From positions 2,046,001 to 2,110,000 of the forward strand of contig OW818648.1 in assembly GCA_942492735.1 (NCBI GenBank): 64,000 bases of DNA, in the 5' to 3' direction. The notes under the pieces are model-generated. The model was given only the letters and a program-made list of their open reading frames with translations. It searched no databases and was not told where the DNA came from. The DNA is from Sporobacter sp942492735. GTDB lineage: Bacteria > Bacillota > Clostridia > Oscillospirales > Oscillospiraceae. Shown here piece by piece: positions 26,940-36,019 of the stretch (position 1 is its first letter; each line of letters begins with the position of its first letter). The position numbers and the translations under genes were made by a program.

Positions 26940-29155
26940 AAACGAGTAATTTCCGATATCAGTCTGGCGCCTTGCTGTCGTACGTTTCAACAATACTTAA
27001 TGTCGTTGTTGGCCTTGCTTTCACACCTTTTTTGGTCAGCAAGCTCGGACAATCCGATTATGGCCTCTATCAGATGATCGGATCTCTTGTCGGATACATG
27101 GTGATATTCGATCTCGGACTGGGCACGACGATTACGCGTTACGTTGCAAAATATAGGGCGGAACAAGACATAGAATCCATGCGGAATTTTCTCGCGATCT
27201 GTTTAAGGGTCTATATATTGATCGGTATCTTTGTCTTGGCTGTATGCTTGGGGCTTTATTTCAACCTGGACAGGATTTTTCATAACGCACTGGGCTCAGA
27301 TCAAATTGAATCCGCGAAGGAAATGTTCATAATCCTCTCGCTTAATATTTCGGCGTCCTTTTTATTCCAGTCGTTCTCCGCTATTATGAAAGGATACGAG
27401 AAATTCCCTGCGGACAGGCTGCTCATAATTATAAGAACAGTTATGCGCTATATAATCATGACGATCCTGCTCCTAATGGGATACCATGCGGTGTCAATTG
27501 TGATAACCGACACCGTTCTCAATATTGCTTTTAGCGTGGCTCGTTTTTTATATTGTAAACGAATTCTGGGCATAAAGTTTCTTTTAATCTATTTCGATCG
27601 AAAGCTGTTAAAAGAAATTATTGGTTATTCGGGTTTGCTCTTTGCGCTTACCATTCTGAGTATTCTCGATGAACAAACAGATAAAGTCATCGTGGGGTTA
27701 ACGTCCGGGACGAACCAGGTCACTATTTGCGCAATCGGTATGACCATTTATAATTTATTCCAGCAATTTGGGTTTTCAATTATCAGTATGGTATTGCCTA
27801 AATTAACACAAGTACATGCGATAAAAAACGAGCAAGATAAAAATTACATGCGTATTTTTACGAAATCGGGCAGAGCACAGCTCACTGTGCTGACAGCCAT
27901 CATCGTCGGTTTTACAGTGTTTGGGCAACAATTTGTAGAGTTATGGGTTGGCAGAGAATACCGAATGTCCTTTTGGATTGCGCTCGCAATGATGTGGGCT
28001 TATTTTATCCCTTTTACGGGAGGAGCCTTTGGGGAAGCGCTGACAGCTCAAAATAAGCTGAAGGGCATTACGACTATTTACGCAATAAAGGCGGTTGTCA
28101 ATGTGTTGATTTCCATCCCTCTGGCTTCCCGCTTCGGCGCGGTCGGTTCTGCGCTGGGTACAGCCATTACGGGTATACTCGGCAGTAATGTTGCCGCATA
28201 TATTCTTTATTCCAAAGTTTTGAAGGTAAATATGTGGGTATACTTTAAGTCGATTTTTACCGGCTTTTGGTTGACCATTATGCTCTCATTATCTGCTGGA
28301 TTGCTGATTGGCGTCATTGGAGGGAGCGGTTGGGGCAGCCTGATCGGAAAGGTTATTGTTTTTTTGATGGTGTATGCATCTTGTACCTGGTTTATTTCGC
28401 TTAACCGCAATGAAAAAGACATTATTATATCTTTTGCGAAACTGCTGTATGTCAGAAAAAGGAGTGACGTTGGTTTGATGACGAAGCTGCATGACGTCTT
28501 GAATCATGTGCGGTGGTTATTAAGGTTGCTTATCAGAACCCGCGTATTACTGTCACTGCGCATCAATATATTCCGAAAAAGAACCTTTCGCGCGCGCGGC
28601 TGCTATTTGATCCCGTTTAAACAATCTGTATGTGAAATTCACAAACGCGCTCAGGTATGCTTAAATGGCCGTTTATTACTGAATATCAATAAAATCAAAG
28701 GATCGAGAGCGGAGATGCTGCTGAAATTAGAGGATAAAGCAATACTTACAGTAAATGGATATGCAACATTTGTTTATGGCTGCGACGTCTGCGTCTTTGA
28801 AAATGCCCATTTAACGATAGGAAATAATTGCTTCGTGAATGCTGGAACGGATATTCGATGCGTCAACAGTGTGACAATTGGGGACGGCGTTTTAATCGGC
28901 CGAAAGGTTTCAATCATGGATTCCGACTCCCATACGGTCGTTACTGAGAACGGGAGAAATATGTTATCGGCCCCTGTGACTATAGGGAATCATGTTTGGA
29001 TCGGCGCAAATGCCAAAATTTTAAAAGGCGTCGCTATCGGAGATGGTGCTCTTGTTGCCGCAGGCGCCGTTGTCACAAAGGATGTACCGCCGAACACGAT
29101 TGTAGCAGGCATACCCGCAATAGTGATAAAAGAAAAGATAAAATGGATTGAGTAG
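26936..29155 (+). CDS. wzx: Fusion of Wzx-type flippase and hexapeptide acyltransferase
   Basis: A 739-residue single frame. Residues 1-~505 are a polysaccharide flippase of the MOP/PST group, starting SNFRYQSGALLSYVSTILNVVVGLAFTPFL, with about twelve to fourteen membrane helices. Residues ~515-739 are an acyltransferase with hexapeptide turns (IGNNCFVNAG, IGDGVLIGRKV, IGNHVWIGANAKILKGV, IGDGALVAAGAVVTKDV) and the closing AGIPAIVIKEK. Wzx proteins normally end near residue 480-520, so the join is unusual. A strong internal AAAAAGGAGTGA at ~28456-28467 stands before in-frame TTG 28475 and ATG 28478 (codons 514-515). The acyltransferase may therefore also be made alone. No stop separates the two halves. 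Confidence 0.85.
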   Translation: MKTSNFRYQSGALLSYVSTILNVVVGLAFTPFLVSKLGQSDYGLYQMIGSLVGYMVIFDLGLGTTITRYVAKYRAEQDIESMRNFLAICLRVYILIGIFVLAVCLGLYFNLDRIFHNALGSDQIESAKEMFIILSLNISASFLFQSFSAIMKGYEKFPADRLLIIIRTVMRYIIMTILLLMGYHAVSIVITDTVLNIAFSVARFLYCKRILGIKFLLIYFDRKLLKEIIGYSGLLFALTILSILDEQTDKVIVGLTSGTNQVTICAIGMTIYNLFQQFGFSIISMVLPKLTQVHAIKNEQDKNYMRIFTKSGRAQLTVLTAIIVGFTVFGQQFVELWVGREYRMSFWIALAMMWAYFIPFTGGAFGEALTAQNKLKGITTIYAIKAVVNVLISIPLASRFGAVGSALGTAITGILGSNVAAYILYSKVLKVNMWVYFKSIFTGFWLTIMLSLSAGLLIGVIGGSGWGSLIGKVIVFLMVYASCTWFISLNRNEKDIIISFAKLLYVRKRSDVGLMTKLHDVLNHVRWLLRLLIRTRVLLSLRINIFRKRTFRARGCYLIPFKQSVCEIHKRAQVCLNGRLLLNINKIKGSRAEMLLKLEDKAILTVNGYATFVYGCDVCVFENAHLTIGNNCFVNAGTDIRCVNSVTIGDGVLIGRKVSIMDSDSHTVVTENGRNMLSAPVTIGNHVWIGANAKILKGVAIGDGALVAAGAVVTKDVPPNTIVAGIPAIVIKEKIKWIE

Positions 29156-29191
29156 GGGTGTGAAGGAAAGAGTTGTCGAATTATCTGCTAT

Positions 29192-29234
29192 CAAAAACCG
29201 TCTGTCTAAAGAGAAAGCCTCTTTAGCAGACGGT
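29192..29234 (-). terminator. Intrinsic terminator for the beta-helix gene (may also serve the + strand)
   Basis: ACCGTCTG.CTAAAGAG pairs with CTCTTTAG.CAGACGGT in a 16-bp stem with one bulged base. On the - strand it is followed by TTTTTGATAG, a proper U-tract. On the + strand the tail is weak. It lies between the convergent wzx fusion and the beta-helix gene. Confidence 0.75.
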
Positions 29235-29269
29235 AGTTATATACATTGTGCTATGAAGTTTCTACTGTT

Positions 29270-30991
29270 TTAAAACCCGTAATTACCTGATATGATGACG
29301 GCGCTTGGTGAGCTGTTACTATATGCAATACTGGGACTTGTGTTTGTACTGCTTTTACTCAAAACATTGTCGATAATTTCGATTCCGGTAGTAGCGGACT
29401 GTATACGGATGACACACGGGACAGATACGGAATCCAGCTTGAAATAATTATCCAGCATCTTTATATTATTGCTCTGCGCTAGGATCGTCTGCACACCTGG
29501 CTGTATATTGGCAAAAACATTGTTTTTAATGATACATGGACATTTTGCGGTTATATTAAATGATTGAATGCTGTCGAAGTAATTATCTTTGACTACCATA
29601 TTTGTGCCCTTTGTTATCAAGAGGCCTTCAAATCGCATTCCTTTAATCAGGTTCGATTGGATGATGACATTATCCGGATCGATATCGACTCCTGTTACGG
29701 CATCCGGGTCAATTACAATACCCGTCGTCGCTTTTGTTGTATCAGTTCTCTCAAGATAATTATTCGAAATAAAGACATTCTTGACATTACGCAATTGAAT
29801 GCAGTTTGCATTTTTGTTCAGAAATCTGCAATTCGTAATCATAATATGGTCATGATACCCGAATCTCGCAAAGTCGGCAGGCGTAATGGCGGTATAAATA
29901 CCAAATGAGATACCCTCCGAAGTTCCTTTTGTAAAGGTACAATTGTCAATGGTAATATATGAATTGGCAATATTCATGCCAAGTATGCCGACATCAATAT
30001 CGTCAAAGATACAATCGACGATATTACCATAATGACAATCTATCAGGTTGTCGACACCGTAATAGGAGTTGCAGATCTTCAGATCGCTAAATAGAAAATT
30101 CGTCAGACCAGAGGCCCAAATACTTCCGCAGCCTTGTTGCGGCGACCCCGCGACATTTGGTTTATTACCATCGAAGGTCAGACCAAGAATCTTCATGATA
30201 TCGGTTGATGATATATCGAGTATTCTGGTCCATGTTGATGAGCCGGCTTTTTTCTTTAAAGTCGCGCCGTACCCCCAAAAAATCACATTTTTTGCATTTG
30301 ATACAGACAGTTGATTGACAATATAGGTTCCAGAGGGGAAGTACACCTGATTCCCGGCATTTATCGCATCTTGAATTGCGTTTGTATCGTCTGTTGTCCC
30401 ATCACCTTTTGCACCGAATGTTTTTACATTCTGCCAATCGTTATTACTATCGTTTCCACCTCCGCCACCGTTTCCTGCATTTTGTAATCCTTTTTCGAGT
30501 TTACCTATTGCCGAGTTGATCGTATCTGTTACCACAATCGCGGAAGTACTGCTTGGCACAGAATATCCTGTCATTTGAAGAAGGGCGGTTGTTTTTGTCG
30601 CCAGGCCGCTGGAAAGGGCTGCTGGAGTCGTGTAATCTGTATTTGGTATAGCCGCTGAGATATTGCCTGACCCGTCCCCTTTTAAGATCCCGTTGACAAA
30701 AATTGAGGAATTCGAAACCTGGTAATTTAGAATATTATAGTTTGTTCCGTCATATTGGATAAGCGCTTTAAAATTAGCCGGTAAATTTCCTGCAGCTGAG
30801 TTCCCTGAATTCAGAGCTTTCGCACCTGTATTGTTCACATTTAGAGTTGGATTTGTGGCAGAATTACCATTGACAAAATTTATGACGAAAAGAGAGCCTG
30901 CAGCCAGCAAAAAGCCTGAAACCGTCGCAGTTTTTGCCGTTGAGTTTCTTGCTGTTGAGCAAGTTGCATAGTCGTTAATAAGAGAAGCCAT
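29270..30991 (-). CDS. Right-handed beta-helix (pectate-lyase-superfamily) protein with phage-tail-like N-terminus
   Basis: A 573-residue protein without a signal peptide. The N-terminal ~180 residues (repeats such as GNSATNPTLNVNNTGAKAL, then GILKGDGSGNISAAI) resemble phage tail-fibre or appendage proteins. From ~190 the pectate-lyase-3 start WQNVKTFGAKGDGTTDDTNA leads into a parallel beta-helix (repeated N-x-I/V-x-N-C coils) to the C-terminus. The helix is paralogous, also at DNA level, to the protein at 33850-35292. The start is ATG 30991 with AAAGGA at 8 bases. It may be a glycan-binding or glycan-degrading tail protein, or an exported adhesin using a non-Sec route. No catalytic residues were identified. 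Confidence 0.75.
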   Translation of the reverse strand: MASLINDYATCSTARNSTAKTATVSGFLLAAGSLFVINFVNGNSATNPTLNVNNTGAKALNSGNSAAGNLPANFKALIQYDGTNYNILNYQVSNSSIFVNGILKGDGSGNISAAIPNTDYTTPAALSSGLATKTTALLQMTGYSVPSSTSAIVVTDTINSAIGKLEKGLQNAGNGGGGGNDSNNDWQNVKTFGAKGDGTTDDTNAIQDAINAGNQVYFPSGTYIVNQLSVSNAKNVIFWGYGATLKKKAGSSTWTRILDISSTDIMKILGLTFDGNKPNVAGSPQQGCGSIWASGLTNFLFSDLKICNSYYGVDNLIDCHYGNIVDCIFDDIDVGILGMNIANSYITIDNCTFTKGTSEGISFGIYTAITPADFARFGYHDHIMITNCRFLNKNANCIQLRNVKNVFISNNYLERTDTTKATTGIVIDPDAVTGVDIDPDNVIIQSNLIKGMRFEGLLITKGTNMVVKDNYFDSIQSFNITAKCPCIIKNNVFANIQPGVQTILAQSNNIKMLDNYFKLDSVSVPCVIRIQSATTGIEIIDNVLSKSSTNTSPSIAYSNSSPSAVIISGNYGF

Positions 30992-31339
30992 AAAATACAT
31001 CCTTTCAGTAAAATAGCGGGTCGTCCATCAATGATTTCCTACTCTTTTATCATATGAATAATTTGAATATAAAGTGCCGACCGCCTGATTGGGAAGGCAA
31101 GGCCAAAAGTATAGTATCACCTAAACAGATATTGCGACATTTTTTACACCCTAAAAAAAAGCTCTGCATATGTCGGTGGCGTTTTACAGCTCGGGTCGGC
31201 GGGGTTTAACAGCAGCGGCGCGGAACATTGACAGTCGCGACGCTCGGATTTGACACCCATTGTGTATTGGATCTTTCGGAACAGGAGGGCAGCTCCAGCA
31301 AAGTTGTGGGTTGCGGAGTTGCCCTCCCGATCTCAAGTA

Positions 31340-32089
31340 TCAGGCTTCTGCTATTCCCTTGCGCTTACGCATGGAGTCCTCACCGCCGATGACTATGGTG
31401 TAAGAATCGTGGACAATGCGGTCACAGATAGCGTCAGCGAGAGTCGGCTCGCCGATTTTCGAGTGCCATCCGCCGACATCAAACTGAGAACAGAAGATCG
31501 TCGAGGCTTTTTTGTATCGCCCCTCTGCAATTTCCAACAGATCGCGGGTTTCGCTCTCTTTCAACGGGTACAGCAGCCATTCATCCAATATCAACAGATT
31601 GACCTGCTTGTACGCTTTGATAACTTTGCTGTAGTGGCCCTCGGCTCTGGCGATAGCCAATTCACCGAGCAAGTCCGGTAGCCGTGCATAACGAACGCTG
31701 AAAAAATTACGGCTGGCAGTCATTCCGAAAGCGTTGGATAGATAGGTCTTGCCGCTGCCTGTCGCACCAAGAATAATAATATTGTGATGCTCGTTTACAT
31801 AGCCGCATGTTCCGAGCCGGGCAATTAGCGATTTGTCCAGATGACGGTCAGAATGGTATTCGATATCTTCAATGCAGGCGTTCGGAAATGCGTAACCTGC
31901 CAATTTGACGAGCCGTGTCAAACGATGATTCTTCCGAGATATCCATTCGGCATCCACCAACAATCCGAATCGCTCCTCAAAGGAGAGACCATAGACTGTA
32001 TTATCCATTAGCTGATTACGAAACACTCCAGCCATAGTACTGAGTTTCATCTCATGGAGTTTCATTAGGGTGTTATTGTCGAGCATCAC
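31340..32089 (-). CDS. istB: IS21-family helper ATPase IstB
   Basis: A 249-residue AAA+ ATPase that assists the IS21 transposase in target selection. Walker A is GATGSGKTYLSNAF (~107-120) and Walker B is VNLLILDEWLL (~170-180), with the typical N-terminal LHEMKLSTMAGVFRNQL. It overlaps istA by four bases (ATGA), the usual coupling. It appears intact, so the element may be active. Confidence 0.93.
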   Translation of the reverse strand: MMLDNNTLMKLHEMKLSTMAGVFRNQLMDNTVYGLSFEERFGLLVDAEWISRKNHRLTRLVKLAGYAFPNACIEDIEYHSDRHLDKSLIARLGTCGYVNEHHNIIILGATGSGKTYLSNAFGMTASRNFFSVRYARLPDLLGELAIARAEGHYSKVIKAYKQVNLLILDEWLLYPLKESETRDLLEIAEGRYKKASTIFCSQFDVGGWHSKIGEPTLADAICDRIVHDSYTIVIGGEDSMRKRKGIAEA

Positions 32090-33615
32090 TTCCGCCCCCT
32101 TCCGTAGTAGTCGGCACCTCGGGTGAAGCCGAACTCGGACTTTTCTGAAGGTGCGGAGGGCAGGGCCTTATCCTGCCCGGATTTTAGGATTGTCTGTATT
32201 GCCTTGTAACTGGGACGCGGCGTGTAAAACAGCGCTTTGGCACAGGCAGCCTCCAAGCGTTCCGGTGCGAATTGTTCAGCAAGCTTCAGCAGAGCCATAC
32301 AGGCGCGATAACCCTGCTGCTCCACTTTGTAACTTGTCAGAATTGTTTCCACAACGACGGCTGTGCTTTCACCTATTTTTACCGCCCAGGTTCTGAACCG
32401 TTCGCCGTTCCATTGGGTGTATTGTTGATGGTTGGATGGCATATGGGGTTCTTGAGTACTGTACTGACCTTTGCGGCCATTCAGCCTGACGTGGGAGCAA
32501 ATACGGCTGCCGTCAAAGAACACTTCCACTACGTTACGAGTCAAGCGTACATCCACTTTGTGCTTGATGTACTCGTGTGGGACAGAGTAATACTGCTCGT
32601 CCACCGCGATATGATAATTGAACGTGACCGTAGCGATTTTCCACACAGCAAGCTCATACGAGCTTGCTGGAAGCGGCAACAGTGATATCCGCTCCTCTGT
32701 ATACAATGTAGCTCGACTGCCTTCTTTTTTCTGAAATGGTTTGTGATTAAATATGTGAAGCCTTTCTCGGATAACCTCGTTCAGCTCACGTAGGGAGAAA
32801 AAGCGCTGGTTGCGGATAGCAGCCAGAATCCAAGTTGATATGATACCGACAGCACCCTCAACGGTGGATTTGTCTTTAGGCGTACGTACACGGGCCGGAA
32901 TAATCGCCGTACCATAATGCTCAGCCAGTTCTTGATAACTTCGGTTGAGGACAACCTCAGCCTTTGTATTTTTGACAACGCCGGTCTTAAGGTTGTCAGG
33001 TACAAGAATACGCGTTGCGCCACCAATAAAGTTGTAGGCGTTGACGTGGGCGGTTATCCATGACTCCTGATCTTGAGAAAGAAATGCCTCGACATATGCG
33101 TAGCCACTGTAGGGCAGTGCCGCCACGAATACATAAACATCAATCAACTCACCAGTATCGGTATTGACAATACCTGCTGTTTGCCCAGCCCAATCAACCT
33201 CCAGCAATTCGCCGGGCTTGCGATTGATATGCATCGTAGCCTTAGTCTTCACAGAAAAATCGCGGTAGTATTTCTTAAACTGGGTCAGTTGATATGGTAT
33301 ATCACCGCTATCACGGCACTTATCGCAATACTCAAACCACAGCAGCTGCATCGTAACGCCGGGCTTTGCCATTTCTCGATGTACATACTCATAGTCGGGT
33401 ATTTTGTACGCCGGTTTTTCGATGTTTTGTGGGAAAAGCCTCTCTGCCAAATCACGGTCACTCAGTCCTTCTGCTGTGTGCCAATCAAGCCCGTGAGCCG
33501 CCGCGCGCTGTAAAACCGTGATTACTGTTGGTCTGGAGGTACCTGAACTCATTGCTATATTGCTGTTGTTGAATCCGAGACTTCGTAGCCGTAGGATTTC
33601 TCTGTAGTTGGTCAC
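32086..33615 (-). CDS. istA: IS21-family transposase IstA
   Basis: A 509-residue DDE transposase. The N-terminus has a helix-turn-helix (REILRLRSLGFNNSNIAMSSG). The integrase core starts with the first catalytic aspartate in LLEVDWAGQTAGI (~150-162), followed by VPDNLKTGVV (second aspartate, ~206) and a glutamate near DKSTVEGAVG (~250). The C-terminal beta-barrel region follows. Length is normal and there is no internal stop. Confidence 0.93.
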   Translation of the reverse strand: MTNYREILRLRSLGFNNSNIAMSSGTSRPTVITVLQRAAAHGLDWHTAEGLSDRDLAERLFPQNIEKPAYKIPDYEYVHREMAKPGVTMQLLWFEYCDKCRDSGDIPYQLTQFKKYYRDFSVKTKATMHINRKPGELLEVDWAGQTAGIVNTDTGELIDVYVFVAALPYSGYAYVEAFLSQDQESWITAHVNAYNFIGGATRILVPDNLKTGVVKNTKAEVVLNRSYQELAEHYGTAIIPARVRTPKDKSTVEGAVGIISTWILAAIRNQRFFSLRELNEVIRERLHIFNHKPFQKKEGSRATLYTEERISLLPLPASSYELAVWKIATVTFNYHIAVDEQYYSVPHEYIKHKVDVRLTRNVVEVFFDGSRICSHVRLNGRKGQYSTQEPHMPSNHQQYTQWNGERFRTWAVKIGESTAVVVETILTSYKVEQQGYRACMALLKLAEQFAPERLEAACAKALFYTPRPSYKAIQTILKSGQDKALPSAPSEKSEFGFTRGADYYGRGRK

Positions 33616-33782
33616 CTGATGACCTCCTTAGATTTATTTGCACCTCTTAGTGGTACATAAATCCAATTGTACTACAGTTTTGAGCGTGTAAAGCACCGCC
33701 GTTGTGACTGTCAATATTCCGCGCCGCAAGTGTAAAATCCCGCCGACGCAACTGTCAATTTCGGCACGTCGTATTCAAAAGC

Positions 33783-33812
33783 TCCAAAACTGCTGTATCA
33801 TGCAGTTTCGGA
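33783..33812 (-). terminator. Possible terminator of the second beta-helix gene
   Basis: TCCGAAACTGC and GCAGTTTTGGA (- strand) form an 11-bp stem with an eight-base loop, about 40 bases after the stop. The following GCTTTTG is a weak U-tract. Confidence 0.45.
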
Positions 33813-33849
33813 ACTGACAAATAATCGTATTTATTTCGCGCATAAATGC

Positions 33850-35292
33850 TTAAAGTCCATAATTATCTAATATGATGCAGGCGCTTGGTGAGCTATTACT
33901 ATATGCGATATAGAGACTGTTATTTGAGATGCTTTTACTCAGATTATTACCGATAATCTCGATACCCGCAGTAGCCGACGATATACGGATGACACAAGGA
34001 ACAGGTACGGAATCCAGCTTGAAATAGTTGTCCAGTATCTTTATATCATTGCTAAGCGCAGAGATCGTCTGCACACCTGGCTGTATATTGACAAAGACAT
34101 TGTTCTTAATGATACAGGCACATTTGGAGGTTATATTAAAAGATTGAACACTGTCGAAGTAATTGTCTTTGACAACCATATTTGTGCCCTTTGTTATTAA
34201 AATGCCCTCAAATCGCATTCCTTTAATCAGATTTGATTGAATGATGACATTATCCGGCACGATATCAACTCCCGTTACAGCATCCGGGTCTATTACAATA
34301 CCGGTCGTTGCTTTTGTTGTATCGCTTCTCTCTAAAGAATTATTTAGTATCAAAACATTTTTAACATTACGTAATTGAATACAATTTGCATTTTTGTTCA
34401 GAAATCTGCAATTCGTAATATTAATGTTATTATGATAACCTATCTTCTTAAAGTCACCAGCAGTAATTGCTGTATAAATACCAAAGGAGATTCCCTCTGA
34501 AGTGCCGTTTGTAAATGAACAATTATTTATGTCAATATACGAATTTGCTAAGTTCATGCCGAGTACGCCAACATCGATATCATCAAAGCTGGTATTGACG
34601 ATATCTCCATAATGACAATCGCTAAGAATAACAGGGCCATATAATGAATTACAGATTCTCATATCTCGAAACAAAAAATTTGTTAAACCCTTAGCATAGA
34701 TACTCCCACAGCCTCCTTTTGGTGATCCAGAAACATTTTGTTTATTGCCGTCAAGTGTTAGGCCAAGAATTGTCATATTTTTAGTGGATGTTATATCTAG
34801 AATTCTCGTCCATATTACTGATCCTGCCTTTTTCTTTATGGTGGCACCATAACCCCATATGACATAACCATTGACGTTTGATATAGTTATCTGGTCAACG
34901 ATATAAGTTCCTACTGGAAAAAATATATGCATTCCGGCATTAATAGCATCTTGAATTGCTTTCGTATCATCCGTCGTCCCATCACCTTTAGCACCAAATG
35001 CTTTGACATTCTGCCAGTATAATACTGTATTATCACTGTTGTTCAAATTATCTGGCAATTTTGTTAAAGGAATGTTTGCTATCTTGGTTGTTTCATTTGA
35101 TAACCCTATATTGTTACCCGAGGCTGAGGAATAAGCTGTTGAATCAAATGAATTCAACTGTGTTTTAGCGGGTGAATTTGCAGTCATGATTCCCCCAATA
35201 ATAGCAGCCTCAAGAATAAAAATAGTAACTGCGGTAGCTGCCGCAGTTTTTTTTACTGTTTTGCGGGTAGAGGTATTTTTCCAAATTGCCAT
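33850..35292 (-). CDS. Right-handed beta-helix (pectate-lyase-superfamily) protein with membrane anchor
   Basis: A 480-residue protein. A basic N-terminus (WKNTSTRKTVKK) and hydrophobic segment TAVTIFILEAAIIGGIM (~17-33) act as a signal anchor. After a ~70-residue spacer, the pectate-lyase-3 start WQNVKAFGAKGDGTTDDTKA opens a beta-helix that continues to the end. This helix is closely similar to that of 29270-30991, including the closing SNSSPSA...DNYG. ATG 35292 has AAAGGA at 6 bases, so 37 in-frame codons upstream were excluded. The two genes look like a tandem duplication whose N-termini were replaced. It probably acts at the cell surface on or within a glycan. Confidence 0.77.
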   Translation of the reverse strand: MAIWKNTSTRKTVKKTAAATAVTIFILEAAIIGGIMTANSPAKTQLNSFDSTAYSSASGNNIGLSNETTKIANIPLTKLPDNLNNSDNTVLYWQNVKAFGAKGDGTTDDTKAIQDAINAGMHIFFPVGTYIVDQITISNVNGYVIWGYGATIKKKAGSVIWTRILDITSTKNMTILGLTLDGNKQNVSGSPKGGCGSIYAKGLTNFLFRDMRICNSLYGPVILSDCHYGDIVNTSFDDIDVGVLGMNLANSYIDINNCSFTNGTSEGISFGIYTAITAGDFKKIGYHNNINITNCRFLNKNANCIQLRNVKNVLILNNSLERSDTTKATTGIVIDPDAVTGVDIVPDNVIIQSNLIKGMRFEGILITKGTNMVVKDNYFDSVQSFNITSKCACIIKNNVFVNIQPGVQTISALSNDIKILDNYFKLDSVPVPCVIRISSATAGIEIIGNNLSKSISNNSLYIAYSNSSPSACIILDNYGL

Positions 35293-36019
35293 AATTATCC
35301 TTTCGAAGATATTGACAAAAGCCCACTGCAAGATGATCGCACCCGCGCCTATCCAGCTTGTGCCCTCTCTGGCCATGCGCGAGTCAATCTCCGCAAAAAG
35401 CAATTTATCCTTACATATATTTTCAATTCCGGTATTTAGAAGCGATGCTTAGGGGCAACTCTAATAAATACAAGCTTACCACTTTTACGCTGTAATATGG
35501 TGTCAGAATAAAGCTGTGAGGAAAATAAGTCGTTTCTACAGCGAGTACTTGCGCCGAAATCGAATGTCAATTTAAGGGGTGAAACAGAGATTTCGTAAAT
35601 CATGATATTGAGAATAAACACAGATGTTTTTATCAGTGCGTGATTGGAACCGGCGCAGCTGCCAAATGATACGCCGCGGCGGTTATCTATTATCTCTTAT
35701 GTAGACGCTTACAGACAAATCATTCGCATTTAAGAACGTTTGCAATGTTTATATTGAAAGGGTTTTGTTTTAGACGTGTACAAAAATATTCAGTATGGAA
35801 ATGTGCAAATGAATCAAATGCATTCGAGCTTGGATGCACTCTACTCCTCATCCAGTCATACTTAAAAATCATTAAGTAATAAACATTATTAAGTTAAATG
35901 AAAATAAGCACTGACTTCTCATTGACAAATTATAAACTTTGTTGTAGCATTAATTTACCTATTAAGGAAAATAATGGAAGTAACTTAATCGGTAAAAAAT
36001 GTTAAGGTGGATAATTGTA
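35293..36019. other. 727-bp gene-poor region upstream of the SLH protein
   Basis: The left part (35293-35640) has short - strand frames with no recognisable protein. The right part is AT-rich and holds the SLH gene promoter at 35922-35950. I saw no repeat, transposase remnant or known RNA that I could name. The region between 35430 and 35640 is more GC-balanced than the rest and could be a decayed gene. Confidence 0.4.
35922..35950 (+). promoter_or_regulatory. Promoter of the SLH protein gene
   Basis: TTGACA (35922-35927), 17 bases, TAGCAT (35945-35950). The predicted start is near 35957, giving a ~60-base leader with AAGGTGG just before ATG 36020. Confidence 0.75.

Larger units (their letters stand above)
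31176..33767 (-). mobile_element. IS21-family insertion sequence (complete, 2.6 kb)
   Basis: The element carries istA and istB in the usual order with a four-base overlap. Its ends are imperfect inverted repeats. Left inner GTCGGCGGGGTTTAACA and GCGGCGCGGAACATTGACAG (about 31195-31240) match the inverse of the right end (about 33700-33750: GTCGGCGGGATTTTACA and GCGGCGCGGAATATTGACAG). Outermost bases GTGGCG and GTGCCG are flanked by GTCG at 31172-31175 and 33768-33771, a possible 4-bp target duplication. The exact boundaries are therefore tentative. It lies between two paralogous beta-helix genes and interrupts neither. Confidence 0.85.

Noticed and set aside
35436..35621. A 61-codon - strand frame upstream of the beta-helix gene, considered as a transposase remnant.
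   Set aside because: No recognisable transposase motif and no terminal repeats; described as unassigned sequence instead.
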